Counted from the stretch's first letter, positions 10,287-20,887 are shown. The stretch: 64,000 nt of DNA from Bacteroidota bacterium (GCA_018266955.1 JAFDZI010000022.1:62001-126000), one strand, 5' to 3'. Made by a program: numbers and translations. Notes: generated from the letters alone by a model not told the origin.

Positions 10287-12152
10287 TTACTTCCTATTGA
10301 CCAATTCATCTACGATGTGTTCTTTAGTGGCTGAGATTTCTGTATTGTCCACATCATTAATTTGCTCGAAAACCTGAATAGTATTTTTACCTTTCTTCAA
10401 CCACACTCCAGGCACATAGAGGGTTAGCTGAGGACCAACTTTACTCCAATATCTTCCAATATTTTTACCATTAACAAAGACAATTCCTTTACCAAAATGA
10501 CGCATATCCAAGAAGGTATCCCCTGTTTTCTCTAAGTTGAAATGAGCTTCTTTGATGATGGGCTGGTATTTTTGAAATGTTTTGATGGGTTCTTTTATCT
10601 TAGGCATCTCATTAAAAGGCAAACGATAATGTTCCCATTGACCTACCAAAGCTACATCGTTAATGGTAACAGGAGAAATGATCCCCTTTAAATTATGAAC
10701 AATCTCTGCGCCCCAATTTATTCTTCCCATATTTTCGACTAAAATATCTAATTGAGCATTAGCAGGAATATCAACATCCAAATCATATTTTTTATAATAA
10801 CGGTTGAGTTCTCCCACCCATTTTCCGTTTACATAAATATTGGCATAGTCTCTAAGTCCATTGATCAACAATTTTCCTTTTACAGGATTCGAAATGGTTG
10901 TTCTGTATAAAACATAACCAAAACCTTGTTTCAAGTCTTCAAAAGTCATAGGTTGAGGATGTACAACTGGTTTTAATTGTTTGACCCAATCAAAAATGGA
11001 TAATGAATGGGTAAAAGGCACATGAGAAAAATCAATCAAAGGAATTGCATCTGGAATAGGAGGTAATTTTTCTTTCTTTTTAGACTGAAATAATGCTCTT
11101 AGAGCTTTATACTTAGGAGTTGCCCAACCAGCTTCGGAAATAGGTGCATCATAATCATAACTGGTGAGGTCGGGTTGTATATCGTGGTTATTATCGTAGT
11201 TTGCACCGGCCCAAAACGCAAAATTAGTTCCTCCATGCACCATATAATAATTAAAAGACACATCATTGTCTAAATATTTTTCGGACTGAGCGACCACTTT
11301 TTCTGTTGACACTCTGGGAAATGGTTCAGCCCAGTGATCCAGCCAACCCGGGTAATACTCAGCCACCATATAGGGACCTTGTCCATTGTGGTACTCATCT
11401 ACTGATTTTTTTAAACGATTAATATCATCTTCCCCATTTGCCGTTGGTAAGGCTCCTATAACAGAACCTTCTTTGAACAAAGATGAAGCATCGGAAGTAA
11501 ATAATTTTGACTGAATCCCTGCATCTACAATCATCTGCTTAATCTTATGAGAATAACTACGATGCTGTGCTAATGAAATTTCAGGTCGCTGTACAGCATA
11601 AGATCCAAATTCATTTTCAACTTGCACCATAATGACAGGCCCTCCATTTTGTATCTCGAAAGGTTTTATTTGCTTTGCAAGTTGATGGATGTATTGTGTA
11701 CATTCTTTGAGGAAAGCCTGATTTTCCGTTCGTACTTCTATAGAATTGTCCGTTGAAATCCACCAAGGATACCCTCCAAAATCCCATTCAGCACAAACAT
11801 AGGGGCCAGGTCGGATAATAACCCACAAACCGACTTCTTGTGCTGTTTTTATAAAATCTTTTAGACTTTTCTCTCCTGACCAATTCCATTTACCGGGGCT
11901 TTCTTCGTGGTAATTCCAAAATACATAAGTAGTAACGGTATTCAGTCCCATTGCCTTCATCATTTGCATACGGTGTTTCCAGTAGGCTTTTGGAACTCTA
12001 GGGTAATGTAATTCGCCTGAATGTATTTGTTGAATTTTGTTATTCAAATAAAAGTGACCATCTTTTAATTCGAAGGTAGATTTCTTCTGTTGTGCATTCA
12101 AAAAAGAAAAACACGATAAAATAAATATTAACGATAGTTTTGGTAAATTCAT
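10287..12152 (-). CDS. GH35 beta-galactosidase, exported
   Basis: A 621-residue glycoside hydrolase family 35 enzyme with a signal peptide (1-20, ending L-N-A). V-Q-V-E-N-E-F-G-S-Y holds the likely acid/base Glu181; V-A-E-Y-Y-P-G-W holds the likely nucleophile Glu265. The G-P-Y-V-C-A-E-W-D-F-G-G-Y-P-W segment is the family signature. Two beta-rich domains follow the barrel. It removes terminal beta-galactose and, with the GH20, GH2 and asparaginase enzymes upstream, could trim complex N-glycans. It follows rplQ but lies behind a terminator. A -7 element TATTTTTG (12174-12167) right after that terminator probably drives it. Confidence 0.9.
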   Translation of the reverse strand: MNLPKLSLIFILSCFSFLNAQQKKSTFELKDGHFYLNNKIQQIHSGELHYPRVPKAYWKHRMQMMKAMGLNTVTTYVFWNYHEESPGKWNWSGEKSLKDFIKTAQEVGLWVIIRPGPYVCAEWDFGGYPWWISTDNSIEVRTENQAFLKECTQYIHQLAKQIKPFEIQNGGPVIMVQVENEFGSYAVQRPEISLAQHRSYSHKIKQMIVDAGIQSKLFTSDASSLFKEGSVIGALPTANGEDDINRLKKSVDEYHNGQGPYMVAEYYPGWLDHWAEPFPRVSTEKVVAQSEKYLDNDVSFNYYMVHGGTNFAFWAGANYDNNHDIQPDLTSYDYDAPISEAGWATPKYKALRALFQSKKKEKLPPIPDAIPLIDFSHVPFTHSLSIFDWVKQLKPVVHPQPMTFEDLKQGFGYVLYRTTISNPVKGKLLINGLRDYANIYVNGKWVGELNRYYKKYDLDVDIPANAQLDILVENMGRINWGAEIVHNLKGIISPVTINDVALVGQWEHYRLPFNEMPKIKEPIKTFQKYQPIIKEAHFNLEKTGDTFLDMRHFGKGIVFVNGKNIGRYWSKVGPQLTLYVPGVWLKKGKNTIQVFEQINDVDNTEISATKEHIVDELVNRK

Positions 12153-12175
12153 AGTTTAATTTTATACAAAAATAG

Positions 12176-12203
12176 AAAAAGCCATCCAAATATGGATGGC
12201 TTT
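12176..12203 (-). terminator. terminator of the ribosomal alpha cluster
   Basis: Perfect 10-bp stem (12178-12187 with 12194-12203), 6-base loop and a short T run on the minus strand, 22 bases after the rplQ stop. Confidence 0.8.
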
Positions 12204-12224
12204 AATATAGTAAGAATAAATATT

Positions 12225-12713
12225 TTATTCTTCAGTAGAAGCTTCAGTTGTTTCTTCAGTAGAAGTTTCTGCCACTGGAGCAGCTTCTTTTTTAGCAGCT
12301 GGTTTTCTAGATCTTCTAGTCGTTTTCTTTTCTTCTGCTTTAGGGTTATAAAGCTCGTTGAAATCAACCAATTCTATCATTGCCATATCTGCAGCATCAC
12401 CTAATCTGAAACCAGTTTTGATGATTCTTGTATAACCTCCGTTTCTTTCAGCAATTTTTGGAGCAATAGTTCTGAAAAGTTCTGTTACCGCTTCTTTATC
12501 TTGCAAATAAGAAAAAACAGTTCTTCTGTTGTGTGTTGTATCTTCTTTAGACTTCGTTAAAAGAGGTTCAATATAAACTCTAAGTGCTTTAGCTTTAGCT
12601 ACTGTAGTATTGATTCTTTTATGAAGAATGAGAGAACAAGCCATATTGGAAAGCATTGCTTTTCTGTGAGAAGCAGTTCTTCCTAAGTGATTTATTTTTT
12701 TACCGTGTCTCAT
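12225..12713 (-). CDS. rplQ: 50S ribosomal protein L17
   Basis: A 162-residue L17 protein of the large subunit. The core (residues 1-115: [21 protein letters not shown]) is standard. A Lys/Ala-rich then Glu/Thr-rich tail of about 45 residues extends beyond the usual bacterial length, as seen in Bacteroidota L17. Last gene of the cluster, 9 bases after rpoA, followed by the terminator at 12176-12203. Confidence 0.97.
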   Translation of the reverse strand: MRHGKKINHLGRTASHRKAMLSNMACSLILHKRINTTVAKAKALRVYIEPLLTKSKEDTTHNRRTVFSYLQDKEAVTELFRTIAPKIAERNGGYTRIIKTGFRLGDAADMAMIELVDFNELYNPKAEEKKTTRRSRKPAAKKEAAPVAETSTEETTEASTEE

Positions 12714-12722
12714 TGTTTTGTA

Positions 12723-13718
12723 TTAATTATCTGTGTCTAACTTATATTTTGCTACATCAAAACCGAAGTTTAGACCTTTTGAATGTACTAATTCTTCTAA
12801 TTCTGTCAAAGATTTCTTACCGAAATTTCTGAATTTCATCAAATCAGACTTACTGAAAGAAACCAATTCACCAAGAGTTTCAACTTCTGCAGCCTTCAAA
12901 CAGTTAAGGGCTCTTACGGAAAGATCCATATCGGTAAGTTTAGACTTGAGTAATTGTCTTGTATGTAAAGTTTCTTCGTCGTATTGTACTGAAGCTTTCA
13001 CGGCTTCTGTTTCCAGAGTAATTCTTTCATCAGAGAACAACATGAAGTGATAGATTAAGATCTTAGAAGCTTCTGTTAAAGCATTCTGAGGGGTGATAGA
13101 TCCATCGGTTTCAATATCTAATACAAGTTTTTCGTAGTCTGTTTTTTGCTCTACACGATAGTTTTCGACTGCATATTTTACTTTTTTAATTGGGGTAAAA
13201 ATAGAGTCGATGGCGATGGTTCCTACAGGTGCATTGTGAGATTTATTTTGTTCGCTTGGCACATAACCTCTTCCTTTTTCAATATTGAAAGTGATTTCGA
13301 ATTTCACATCTTTTGTTAAGTTGCAAATGACCAAATCAGGGTTAAGAACTTCAAAACCATTGATTGCTTTACCAAGATCTCCTGCTGTAATAACAGTTTG
13401 TCCGGAAATTTTAGCGATTACTTGTTCGTTGGCTTGATTTTCTGCTTTTGCTTTTAATCTCAATTGCTTAAGGTTAAGAATAATTTCAGTTACATCTTCA
13501 ATTACTCCAGGCATTGTAGAAAACTCGTGCTCTACACCTTCAATTTTGATAGATGAAATTGCATATCCTTCAAGAGAAGAAAGTAATACTCTTCTCAATG
13601 CATTTCCGATAGTAAGTCCGAAACCAGGCTCTAGAGGTCTGAATTCAAATTGACCTTTGAAATCGTCTGAGTTCAGTAAAATTACTTTATCGGGTTTTAT
13701 GAATTGTAATATTGCCAT
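12723..13718 (-). CDS. rpoA: RNA polymerase alpha subunit
   Basis: A 331-residue alpha subunit: N-terminal dimerisation domain with [11 protein letters not shown], a linker, and a C-terminal domain with the helix-hairpin-helix motif L-N-C-L-K-A-A-E-V-x-T-L-G-E-L that contacts DNA and activators. Full family length. Located between rpsD (30 bases) and rplQ (9 bases). Confidence 0.98.
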   Translation of the reverse strand: MAILQFIKPDKVILLNSDDFKGQFEFRPLEPGFGLTIGNALRRVLLSSLEGYAISSIKIEGVEHEFSTMPGVIEDVTEIILNLKQLRLKAKAENQANEQVIAKISGQTVITAGDLGKAINGFEVLNPDLVICNLTKDVKFEITFNIEKGRGYVPSEQNKSHNAPVGTIAIDSIFTPIKKVKYAVENYRVEQKTDYEKLVLDIETDGSITPQNALTEASKILIYHFMLFSDERITLETEAVKASVQYDEETLHTRQLLKSKLTDMDLSVRALNCLKAAEVETLGELVSFSKSDLMKFRNFGKKSLTELEELVHSKGLNFGFDVAKYKLDTDN

Positions 13719-13748
13719 ATTGTTGGGTTGAGCAAAAATTTGATTAGA

Positions 13749-14357
13749 TTATTTAGAGTAAAGTTCGACGATTAAGTTCTCCTTAATGTCTTCAGGGATC
13801 TGAATTCTTTCTGGAGCAGAGATGAAAGTAGCTTCTTTCTTCTCATCGTTAAACTGAATCCACTCGTAGTTAGCTTTTGCTGCTAAAGAGTCAGTAACCA
13901 CTTCTAGAGATTTAGATTTTTCTCTTACTGCAATTACATCACCTGCTTTCAACTGGTAAGATGGGATGTTTACCAAAGCACCATTTACTGTTATATGTCT
14001 GTGAGAAACTAATTGTCTAGCTGCAGCTCTAGTTTTTGCAAAACCAATTCTATAAACTACATTGTCTAATCTGGATTCGCACAATTGAAGTAAAACTTCA
14101 CCGGTAACTCCTTTAGCTCTTTGTGCTTTTTCGTAAAGATTAGCAAATTGTCTTTCAAGAATACCGTAAGTGTATTTAGCTTTTTGCTTTTCAGTTAACT
14201 GGTTAGCATATTCGGATTTCTTAGCACCTCTTCTTTTGTTAGGGCCATGTTGTCCTGGTGGTTGGTTTTTTCTTTTTTCGAAGTATTTATCGTCTCCGTA
14301 AATTGCAGCACCAAATTTACGCGCAATTTTAGTTTTAGGTCCTATATATCTTGCCAT
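13749..14357 (-). CDS. rpsD: 30S ribosomal protein S4
   Basis: A 202-residue S4 with an N-terminal domain lacking the Zn-binding Cys cluster and an S4 RNA-binding domain ([17 protein letters not shown]-x-V-N-G). It binds 16S rRNA early in assembly and is a translational regulator in other bacteria. The gap to rpsK is 71 bases, much longer than most junctions here, and holds a degenerate heptad hairpin. Confidence 0.97.
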   Translation of the reverse strand: MARYIGPKTKIARKFGAAIYGDDKYFEKRKNQPPGQHGPNKRRGAKKSEYANQLTEKQKAKYTYGILERQFANLYEKAQRAKGVTGEVLLQLCESRLDNVVYRIGFAKTRAAARQLVSHRHITVNGALVNIPSYQLKAGDVIAVREKSKSLEVVTDSLAAKANYEWIQFNDEKKEATFISAPERIQIPEDIKENLIVELYSK

Positions 14358-14428
14358 AATTTTTTAAGATTTTAGATTTTGTTTTTGAAAATAGAATGCA
14401 TAATTCTGAATCAAAAATCAAAATTTTA
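14358..14428. repeat. degenerate heptad-periodic hairpin between rpsK and rpsD
   Basis: The 71-base gap reads in seven-base steps (AAGATTT, TAGATTT, TGTTTTT ... GAATCAA, AAATCAA), with the second half roughly complementary to the first and an inner AGAAT/ATTCT stem. It resembles the clearer elements at 17428-17510, 19611-19676, 22156-22250 and 24541-24597 but is more decayed. Confidence 0.5.
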
Positions 14429-14818
14429 TTATACTCTTCTTCTTTTTGGTGGTCTACATCCGTTGTGTGGCATTGGAGTCACATCTACGATTTCGCTAAC
14501 TTCGATACCTGAATTGTGGATAGATCTGATGGCAGATTCTCTTCCTTGTCCAGGTCCTTTCACGAATACTTTCACTCTTCTAAGACCAGCTTCGTGTGCA
14601 ACAGCAGCACAGTTTTCTGCTGCCATTTGAGCTGCAAAAGGAGTGTTCTTTTTAGAACCTCTAAAGCCCATTTTTCCAGCGGAAGCCCAAGAAATAACCT
14701 CTCCGTTTTTATTTGTCAAAGAAATGATGATGTTATTGAAAGACGCTTGAATGTGCGCTTCACCAATAGCTTCAACTTTTACTTTTCTCTTTTTTACTAC
14801 TTTTGTTTGTTTTGCCAT
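14429..14818 (-). CDS. rpsK: 30S ribosomal protein S11
   Basis: A 129-residue S11 that forms part of the 30S platform near the mRNA exit. The N[11 protein letters not shown] C-terminus and the G-x-G-x-G-R-E segment are family marks. It starts 16 bases after rpsM. Confidence 0.97.
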   Translation of the reverse strand: MAKQTKVVKKRKVKVEAIGEAHIQASFNNIIISLTNKNGEVISWASAGKMGFRGSKKNTPFAAQMAAENCAAVAHEAGLRRVKVFVKGPGQGRESAIRSIHNSGIEVSEIVDVTPMPHNGCRPPKRRRV

Positions 14819-14834
14819 AATTCTAATCTAAAGA

Positions 14835-15212
14835 TTATTTACTTGCTTTTTTCTTGTTAGCAACAGTTTTTCTTCTTCCTTTTCGGGTTCTAGAATTGTT
14901 TTTCGTTCTTTGGCCTCTTAAAGGTAATCCTAGTCTGTGACGTATTCCTCGTTGACATCCAATATCCATCAATCGTTTGATGTTTAATTGGATTTCAGAA
15001 CGCAATTCTCCTTCTACTTTTACATTTTCGGAGATGTAAGTTCTGATTGCTGCCAATTCATCGTCATTCCATTCGTTGACTTTCTTGTCTTCGCTGATAC
15101 CGGCTGCTTTAAGGATTTCTGAAGAAGTACTTCTTCCAATTCCATAAATGTAAGTAAGGCCGATAACGCCTCTTTTGTTTTTTGGTAAATCAATACCTGA
15201 AATTCTCGCCAT
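14835..15212 (-). CDS. rpsM: 30S ribosomal protein S13
   Basis: A 125-residue S13 of the 30S head, contacting P-site tRNA and the large subunit. It begins A-R-I-S-G-I-D-L-P, has the R-G-I-R-H-R-x-G-L-P-x-R-G-Q-R-T motif and a basic C-terminal tail. It follows rpmJ by 10 bases. Confidence 0.97.
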   Translation of the reverse strand: MARISGIDLPKNKRGVIGLTYIYGIGRSTSSEILKAAGISEDKKVNEWNDDELAAIRTYISENVKVEGELRSEIQLNIKRLMDIGCQRGIRHRLGLPLRGQRTKNNSRTRKGRRKTVANKKKASK

Positions 15213-15222
15213 AATTTAATTC

Positions 15223-15339
15223 TTAGCCTTGTCTTTGTTTAAATTTTGGGTTCTTCTTGTTGATCACGAAAAGTACTCCTTTTCTTCGTACGATTTTGCA
15301 ATCAGCACTTCTTTTTTTAATAGATGCTCTAACTTTCAT
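15223..15339 (-). CDS. rpmJ: 50S ribosomal protein L36
   Basis: A 38-residue protein read directly from the sequence: start ATG at 15339, TAA at 15225-15223. It begins [10 protein letters not shown] and has only one Cys, so it is the zinc-free form of L36. It sits between infA (15 bases) and rpsM (10 bases), the usual place for L36. Confidence 0.93.
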   Translation of the reverse strand: MKVRASIKKRSADCKIVRRKGVLFVINKKNPKFKQRQG

Positions 15340-15354
15340 TATAGTTACTTATAA

Positions 15355-15570
15355 TTAATATCTGAATGTAATTCTCCCTTTGGTTAAGTCATACGGAGAC
15401 ATCTCCAATTTCACTTTATCTCCTGGGAGTAGTTTAATGTAATGCATGCGCATCTTACCAGAAATATGGGCAATAAGTACATGCCCATTTTCTAATTCTA
15501 CACGAAACATGGCGTTAGATAGTGACTCCACTATAACGCCATCTTGTTCTATATGTTTTTGTTTTGCCAT
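15355..15570 (-). CDS. infA: translation initiation factor IF-1
   Basis: A 71-residue OB-fold protein ([24 protein letters not shown]) that binds the A site of the 30S subunit during initiation. It lies 4 bases after secY and before rpmJ. Confidence 0.97.
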   Translation of the reverse strand: MAKQKHIEQDGVIVESLSNAMFRVELENGHVLIAHISGKMRMHYIKLLPGDKVKLEMSPYDLTKGRITFRY

Positions 15571-15574
15571 ACGA

Positions 15575-16954
15575 TTATAATCCGCTAGTTCTAGACAATT
15601 TTGATTTCATCAAGCCATCATAATGGTGATTCAATAAATAAGTATTGATTTGTTGTACAGTATCCAATACTACACCCACCATAATCAAAAGTGATGTACC
15701 CCCGAAAAACAGGGCAAAACCATCTGTCTGAACAATACTTCCATGCACAAATGCAGGAAGGACTGCAAAGATAGCTAAAAATACTGAACCTGGCAAAGTA
15801 ATTTTTGATAAAATATCATCAAGATAATCTGCAGTGTCTTTTCCTGGTCTAACTTTAGGTACTAATCCTCCATTTCTTTTCAAGTCATCAGCCATTTGAT
15901 TAACCGGAATGGTAATCGCAGTATAGAAGAAAGAAAATACAATAATAAGGATGGCATACAACAAATTATACTGCCAAGAGAAAACATTTTTAAATCCAGC
16001 TAGGAAGGTATTCGACTCGTCGAATTTCGTTAATAATCCTGGAACAAACATTAATGCTTGTGCAAAGATGATTGGCATAACCCCTGCTGCATTTACTTTT
16101 AGAGGAATCCATTGTCTGGCTCCTTGCATAAGGTTTTTGTTTACCCCACCTCTTGCTTGCGCACGACTGACATATTGAATTGGGATTTTACGAACTGCAA
16201 CGGATAAAATAATTGCTAAAAGTACCACCAACATCCAGAAAAGAACTTCAACCAAAATCATGATTGTACCAAGTCCTCCTTTACCAGTTTGTGTTGCTAC
16301 TTCTTGCATAAAAGATTCAGGCAATCTTGAAAGTATCCCTACCATAATGAGAATAGAAATACCATTTCCGATACCTTTATCTGTAATTTTTTCACCTAAC
16401 CACATAGCAAAAACCGACCCGGCAGTTAGGATGACAATACTTGGCAACCAGAACATAATGGAATTGGGTTCTACATAATATGCTGATGAAAATTGTGCAT
16501 ATGGTAAAAATAACTGAGTGATAGAAGTAAGATACGATGGTGCTTGTACAAGACATACACCAATAGTAAGCCATCTCGTTATCTGGTTCAATGTATTTCT
16601 ACCCGATTCTCCATCTTTTTGCAATTTTTGAAGATATGGAATTGCCATTCCCATTAGCTGCACTATGATGGATGCAGAAATATATGGCATAATTCCTAGA
16701 GCCATTACAGAGGCGTGACTAAATGCACCACCTGTAAATGACGAAAGCAAGCCAAGAAGTCCTGCTCCTTGCTTGTTGCCTCCATTATCTTTGTAATGTT
16801 CTAATAAATCTCCAACTTCCGCCAAATTAATTGCCGGAAGTGAGATATAAGATGCGAATCTATACACTAATATGATGCCTAAGGTAAAGATGATTTTTTC
16901 TCTCAATTCCTTTAGGCTCCAAATGTTGTTTAGTGTTTGTATAAATCCTTTCAT
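15575..16954 (-). CDS. secY: protein translocase subunit SecY
   Basis: A 459-residue inner-membrane channel of the Sec translocon with about ten hydrophobic segments. Family motifs include [10 protein letters not shown] (plug/TM2 region) and V-R-P-G-K-D-T in the cytosolic loop near residue 355. It sits between rplO and infA, the usual bacterial position, without adk or map, which follow it in many other phyla. Confidence 0.97.
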   Translation of the reverse strand: MKGFIQTLNNIWSLKELREKIIFTLGIILVYRFASYISLPAINLAEVGDLLEHYKDNGGNKQGAGLLGLLSSFTGGAFSHASVMALGIMPYISASIIVQLMGMAIPYLQKLQKDGESGRNTLNQITRWLTIGVCLVQAPSYLTSITQLFLPYAQFSSAYYVEPNSIMFWLPSIVILTAGSVFAMWLGEKITDKGIGNGISILIMVGILSRLPESFMQEVATQTGKGGLGTIMILVEVLFWMLVVLLAIILSVAVRKIPIQYVSRAQARGGVNKNLMQGARQWIPLKVNAAGVMPIIFAQALMFVPGLLTKFDESNTFLAGFKNVFSWQYNLLYAILIIVFSFFYTAITIPVNQMADDLKRNGGLVPKVRPGKDTADYLDDILSKITLPGSVFLAIFAVLPAFVHGSIVQTDGFALFFGGTSLLIMVGVVLDTVQQINTYLLNHHYDGLMKSKLSRTSGL

Positions 16955-16963
16955 GGGTTAATT

Positions 16964-17413
16964 TTAAAGAGTAATTGCTTTACCTCCTGCTTTTTCGATT
17001 AGTTCTTCAGCAGACTTAGTGAATTTATCCGCAGTAATAGATACTCCAGATTTCAATTCTCCTCTACCCATGATTTTTACTAATTCGTTTTTAGAAGCCA
17101 AACCATTAGCTACTAATACATCTTTGGTGATATCACCACTAATGTTTTTAGTATCAATTAAAGTTTGGATACTGTCTAGGTTGATTGCTCTAAATTCTTT
17201 TCTGTTTACATTTTTGAAACCGAATTTAGGTAATCTTCTTTGCAAAGGCATTTGTCCACCTTCAAAACCGATTTTCTGAGAATAACCTGCTCTTGATTTT
17301 TGACCTTTATGACCTTTTGTAGAAGTTCCGCCTTTTCCGCTTCCCTGTCCTCTACCAATTCTTTTGGAATTGTGGGTAGCACCTGATGCTGGTCTTATAT
17401 TATTTAAATTCAT
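16964..17413 (-). CDS. rplO: 50S ribosomal protein L15
   Basis: A 149-residue L15 with the Gly-rich N-terminal extension (G-R-G-Q-G-S-G-K-G-G-T-S-T-K-G-H-K-G) that reaches into the 23S rRNA. The start at 17413 (M-N-L-N-N-I) matches the family; an in-frame ATG 30 bases upstream lies inside the repeat element. The 100-base gap to rpmD holds a heptad hairpin. Confidence 0.95.
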   Translation of the reverse strand: MNLNNIRPASGATHNSKRIGRGQGSGKGGTSTKGHKGQKSRAGYSQKIGFEGGQMPLQRRLPKFGFKNVNRKEFRAINLDSIQTLIDTKNISGDITKDVLVANGLASKNELVKIMGRGELKSGVSITADKFTKSAEELIEKAGGKAITL

Positions 17414-17427
17414 TTCTTTAAGATTTA

Positions 17428-17510
17428 AGATGTTAGAAGGCAAAAGATAGGTAAAAATCAGATTATGTGAAAATCAATAATCTGATTTCTAACTTTTAAC
17501 TTCTATATTA
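17428..17510. repeat. heptad-periodic hairpin between rpmD and rplO
   Basis: The 100-base junction contains a perfect 10-bp inverted repeat (17457-17466 with 17477-17486, loop 10). The flanks read in sevens: GATTTAA, GATGTTA, GAAGGCA, AAAGATA, GGTAAAA on the left; CTAACTT, TTAACTT on the right. The arms are partly complementary beyond the core, so the mRNA would form a long imperfect stem. Confidence 0.75.
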
Positions 17511-17513
17511 AAA

Positions 17514-17690
17514 TTATTTTTGAACCTCTAATAAGTGGCTTACAGAAGCAATCATACCTAAGATAGAAGGTGTTGCTTCATGTTCTACAACTTGGTGAAG
17601 TTTTTTGAATCCTAATGCTTCAAGCGTTCTTTTTTGGGTTTTTGTTCTCCCAATAGCGCTTCTTACTTGTTTTACTTTAATTGTTGCCAT
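17514..17690 (-). CDS. rpmD: 50S ribosomal protein L30
   Basis: A 58-residue protein read from the sequence: ATG at 17690, TAA at 17516-17514. It has the L30 pattern K-V-x-Q-V-R-S-A-I-G-R ... L-G-F-K-K-L-H and is of normal length. It is 11 bases after rpsE. Confidence 0.95.
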   Translation of the reverse strand: MATIKVKQVRSAIGRTKTQKRTLEALGFKKLHQVVEHEATPSILGMIASVSHLLEVQK

Positions 17691-17701
17691 TGAAATAAAT
17701 A

Positions 17702-18223
17702 TTAACCGTTAAACACTTTACTTAAAGAAATACCTCTCATTCTTGCAATTTCTTCTGGTCTTCTAATATCCAATAATGCTTTGAAAGTTGCTTTCACTAC
17801 ATTGTGAGGGTTAGAAGAACCTTTAGATTTGGATAGAATATCTTTAATACCAGCAGACTCTACCACGATACGAACGGTGTTACCAGCGATAACCCCAGTA
17901 CCATGAGATGCAGGTCTTAAGAAAACATCAGCTCCACCATATCTTGCAGATACTTGGTGGTGAATTGTTCCATTGACTACAGGTACTTTTACCAAATTCT
18001 TTTTAGCTTCTTCTACTGCTTTAGAAATTGCAGAAGCAACTTCTTTAGATTTTCCAAGACCATAGCCGATTACTCCTTCTTCGTCACCAACTACAACGAT
18101 AGCTGAAAATCCGAAAGCACGACCACCTTTGGTTACTTTGGTTACTCTATTAACGGCTACGAGACGATCTTTTAATTCTAATCCTCCCGGTTTTACTTTT
18201 TCTATATTATCTAGTCCTAACAT
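17702..18223 (-). CDS. rpsE: 30S ribosomal protein S5
   Basis: A 173-residue S5 involved in decoding accuracy and mRNA unwinding. The N-terminal dsRNA-binding-like domain has the V-N-R-V-T-K-V-x-K-G-G-R-x-F-G-F motif. Gaps: 18 bases from rplR, 11 to rpmD. Confidence 0.97.
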   Translation of the reverse strand: MLGLDNIEKVKPGGLELKDRLVAVNRVTKVTKGGRAFGFSAIVVVGDEEGVIGYGLGKSKEVASAISKAVEEAKKNLVKVPVVNGTIHHQVSARYGGADVFLRPASHGTGVIAGNTVRIVVESAGIKDILSKSKGSSNPHNVVKATFKALLDIRRPEEIARMRGISLSKVFNG

Positions 18224-18241
18224 ATTCCGAAATTTTATTGA

Positions 18242-18589
18242 TTAGAATTTTAATCCACCTTCTCTTGCACCATCCGCTAGAGCTTTTACTCTACCATGGT
18301 AAACAAAACCATTTCTATCAAAAACTACAGTTTCAATACCTGCAGCCTTCGCTTTTTCAGCGATTGCTTTTCCAACTTCTGTAGATATTTCTACTTTTGT
18401 TCCTTTAGCGTTTAGTCCTCTTGAAGAAGCAGAAGCTAAAGTTTTACCGTCTTTATCATTAATCAACTGTGCGTAAATTTCCTTATTACTTTTGTAAACG
18501 GATAATCTTGGCAATTCAGCAGAGCCAGAGATTTTCCCTCTTACTCTTCTTTTGATTCTTATTCTTTTTTGTACTTTATTTAATGCCAT
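18242..18589 (-). CDS. rplR: 50S ribosomal protein L18
   Basis: A 115-residue L18 that binds 5S rRNA in the central protuberance. It has the basic N-terminus [10 protein letters not shown] and the C-terminal F-D-R-N-G-F[14 protein letters not shown] motif. It starts 15 bases after rplF. Confidence 0.97.
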   Translation of the reverse strand: MALNKVQKRIRIKRRVRGKISGSAELPRLSVYKSNKEIYAQLINDKDGKTLASASSRGLNAKGTKVEISTEVGKAIAEKAKAAGIETVVFDRNGFVYHGRVKALADGAREGGLKF

Positions 18590-18604
18590 TTTTCTTAAAT
18601 TTTA

Positions 18605-19150
18605 TTAAGCAGATTTACCAGCTTTACGTCTTAAAATTTCACCTACGAACTTGATTCCTTTTCCTTTGTACGGTTCAGGTTTTCTGAAAGAGCGGATTTT
18701 AGCAACCACCATTCCTAAAAGTTGTTTGTCGTGAGATGAAAGAGTAATAATTGGATTTTTACCTTTTTCAGTTAATGTATCTAAAGTAATTTCTTTTGGA
18801 AGATCTACTACGATACCGTGAGAAAAACCTAGAGATAATTCTAGTCTTTGTCCAGCATGAGAAGCTCTGTACCCAACCCCTACCAATTCAAGTTTCTTTT
18901 CGAAACCTTGAGAAGTACCTACCACCATATTGTTGATAAGTGCTCTGTAAAGACCGTGCAGTGCTTTATGTTGTTTTGAATCTGATGGACGATTTACTGT
19001 AAGTACACCATCATTTTGTTCAATTGTAATTCCTTCGGAAAGTTGTTGCGTAAGTTCACCTTTCGCTCCTTTTACTGTAACCAAGCCATCTTTCTCAGTG
19101 ATGGTTACTCCCGCAGGAATGTTGATAATTGCTTTACCAATTCTTGACAT
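18605..19150 (-). CDS. rplF: 50S ribosomal protein L6
   Basis: A 181-residue L6 with two similar domains, near the GTPase-associated centre. It begins M-S-R-I-G-K, has V-G-V-G-Y-R-A and ends with P-E-P-Y-K-G-K-G-I-K and a basic tail. It follows rpsH by 17 bases. Confidence 0.97.
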   Translation of the reverse strand: MSRIGKAIINIPAGVTITEKDGLVTVKGAKGELTQQLSEGITIEQNDGVLTVNRPSDSKQHKALHGLYRALINNMVVGTSQGFEKKLELVGVGYRASHAGQRLELSLGFSHGIVVDLPKEITLDTLTEKGKNPIITLSSHDKQLLGMVVAKIRSFRKPEPYKGKGIKFVGEILRRKAGKSA

Positions 19151-19167
19151 TTTCCTTTGATTAAAAA

Positions 19168-19566
19168 TTAATAAATATAGCAGATTACTTCGCCACCTAC
19201 TTTTTCTTCTCTAGCTTTCTTATCCGTCATTACACCTTTAGATGTAGAGATGATTGCGATACCCAAACCGTTTAATACTCTTGGTAGTTCTGCAGAACCA
19301 GCATAGTATCTCAAACCTGGCTTAGAAGCTCTTTGAATAGACTTAATTGCTGGTTTGTTGGTTTGTTTGTCGTACTTCAATGCGATTTTAATGGATCCTT
19401 GTACCGCGTTATCCTCAAACTTATAGTTCAAGATATACCCTTGGTCGAATAGGATTTTTGTAATCTCCTTTTTGATTTTTGATGCAGGAATTTCCACCAC
19501 TTTGTGGCCTGCGCTTTGTGCGTTCCTTACTCTAGTTAGGAAATCTGAAATTGGATCTGTTACCAT
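19168..19566 (-). CDS. rpsH: 30S ribosomal protein S8
   Basis: A 132-residue S8, a primary 16S rRNA binder (in E. coli also the spc operon repressor). It begins [13 protein letters not shown] and ends with G[18 protein letters not shown]. A 146-base gap before it (the largest within the block) carries a heptad hairpin. Confidence 0.97.
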   Translation of the reverse strand: MVTDPISDFLTRVRNAQSAGHKVVEIPASKIKKEITKILFDQGYILNYKFEDNAVQGSIKIALKYDKQTNKPAIKSIQRASKPGLRYYAGSAELPRVLNGLGIAIISTSKGVMTDKKAREEKVGGEVICYIY

Positions 19567-19610
19567 TTTTCTATTTTAAATTATTGGTTTATAATAATCA
19601 GTTTTGAGAA

Positions 19611-19676
19611 GTGGAAAGAGAAAAGATTAAAGAGTAAAGATCGAAATCTTTTCTCTTTATTCTTTTTCTTTTATCT
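19611..19676. repeat. heptad-periodic hairpin between rpsN and rpsH
   Basis: Perfect 14-bp inverted repeat (19615-19628 with 19645-19658), loop 16 bases. The whole element reads in sevens: GGAAAGA, GAAAAGA, TTAAAGA, GTAAAGA on the left; CTTTTCT, CTTTATT, CTTTTTC on the right. It lies in the 146-base rpsN-rpsH junction; most neighbouring junctions are under 20 bases. Confidence 0.8.
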
Positions 19677-19712
19677 ACTAATCAACTTGATTATCTCGAT
19701 TGTACAAAATTG

Positions 19713-19982
19713 TTACCAACTTGCTTTTTTAACTCCTGGGATAAGTCCATTGTTGGCCATTTCACGGAAAGTTACTCTGGAAATACCGAATGTTCTCATA
19801 TATCCTCTTGGTCTTCCTGTTAGTTTGCATCTATTATGCAATCTTACAGGAGAAGCGTTTTTTGGCAAATGTTGCAAAGCTTCATAATCTCCAGCTTCTT
19901 TCAAAGCTTTTCTTTTTGCAGCATATTTAGCAACTAGTGCTTCTCTTTTGCGCTCTCGCGCTTTCATTGATTCTTTAGCCAT
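19713..19982 (-). CDS. rpsN: 30S ribosomal protein S14
   Basis: An 89-residue S14, the long form without the CxxC zinc ribbon (a single Cys in [12 protein letters not shown]). It stabilises the 30S head. Three bases after rplE. Confidence 0.97.
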   Translation of the reverse strand: MAKESMKARERKREALVAKYAAKRKALKEAGDYEALQHLPKNASPVRLHNRCKLTGRPRGYMRTFGISRVTFREMANNGLIPGVKKASW

Positions 19983-19985
19983 TTC

Positions 19986-20537
19986 TTAGTTCTTTTTGAA
20001 AGGTAAACCTAAGTGAGTTAATAAAGCTTTTGCTTCTTTGTCTGTGTTAGCAGAAGTTACAAAAGTGATGTCCATCCCTTGAATTTTTTTCACTTTATCG
20101 ATTACGATTTCAGGAAAAATAATTTGTTCAGTAATCCCTAAGTTGTAGTTACCTCTACCGTCGAAACCATCGGCTTTGATACCGTTGAAGTCTCTAACTC
20201 TAGGCAAAGCTGAAGAAGTTAATCTGTCTAAGAATTCATACATTTTTGTATCTCTTAGGGTTACTCTAGCTCCTACTGGCATTCCTTTTCTTAGTTTGAA
20301 AGCCGCTTCATCTTTTTTAGAAATAGTTCCAACTGCTTTTTGACCTGTGATCGCAGTAAGTTCTTCTACGGCATAATCAACGATTTTTTTATCAGCAGTT
20401 GCTGCTCCTAAACCTTGGGAAACAACGATTTTCAACAATTTAGGTACTTGCATTACTGAAGTGTACCCGAATTCTTCCATCATTGCTGGAACAATCTTCT
20501 CTTTATAATTTTTTTTGGGTCTTGCTATAAATTCCAT
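19986..20537 (-). CDS. rplE: 50S ribosomal protein L5
   Basis: A 183-residue L5 that binds 5S rRNA and P-site tRNA. Motifs: I-T-G-Q-K-A, R[12 protein letters not shown] and R-V-R-D-F-N-G-I. Ten bases after rplX. Confidence 0.97.
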   Translation of the reverse strand: MEFIARPKKNYKEKIVPAMMEEFGYTSVMQVPKLLKIVVSQGLGAATADKKIVDYAVEELTAITGQKAVGTISKKDEAAFKLRKGMPVGARVTLRDTKMYEFLDRLTSSALPRVRDFNGIKADGFDGRGNYNLGITEQIIFPEIVIDKVKKIQGMDITFVTSANTDKEAKALLTHLGLPFKKN

Positions 20538-20547
20538 GTTTGTTTAA

Positions 20548-20868
20548 TTATATAGATTTTCCGGTGGTTTTAGCAACTCTTACTTTTTTGTCCCCTTCCA
20601 TTTTGATGGCAACTTTAGTTGCTTTTCCTTTGTCGTCCATTAAGGATACATTGGAAATATGGATAGAAGCTTCTTTCTCTACAATACCACCTTGAGGGTT
20701 AGCGGCAGAAGGTTTCGTATGTTTTTTAACAATATTTACCCCTGCAACGATTACTCTAGGATCTTTTCCTTCTTTTTTAATCACTTCTAGTACTTCACCT
20801 TTACTACCTTTGTTTTTTCCGGTAGTAACCAGTACATTATCTCCTCTTTTTATTTTAACTTTTGTCAT
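20548..20868 (-). CDS. rplX: 50S ribosomal protein L24
   Basis: A 106-residue L24 with a KOW motif near the N-terminus (V-K-I-K-R-G-D-N-V-L-V-x-x-G-K-N-K-G). It starts 50S assembly at the exit-tunnel side. 19 bases after rplN. Confidence 0.97.
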   Translation of the reverse strand: MTKVKIKRGDNVLVTTGKNKGSKGEVLEVIKKEGKDPRVIVAGVNIVKKHTKPSAANPQGGIVEKEASIHISNVSLMDDKGKATKVAIKMEGDKKVRVAKTTGKSI

Positions 20869-20887
20869 CTTTTTTAAATTTTAAAAA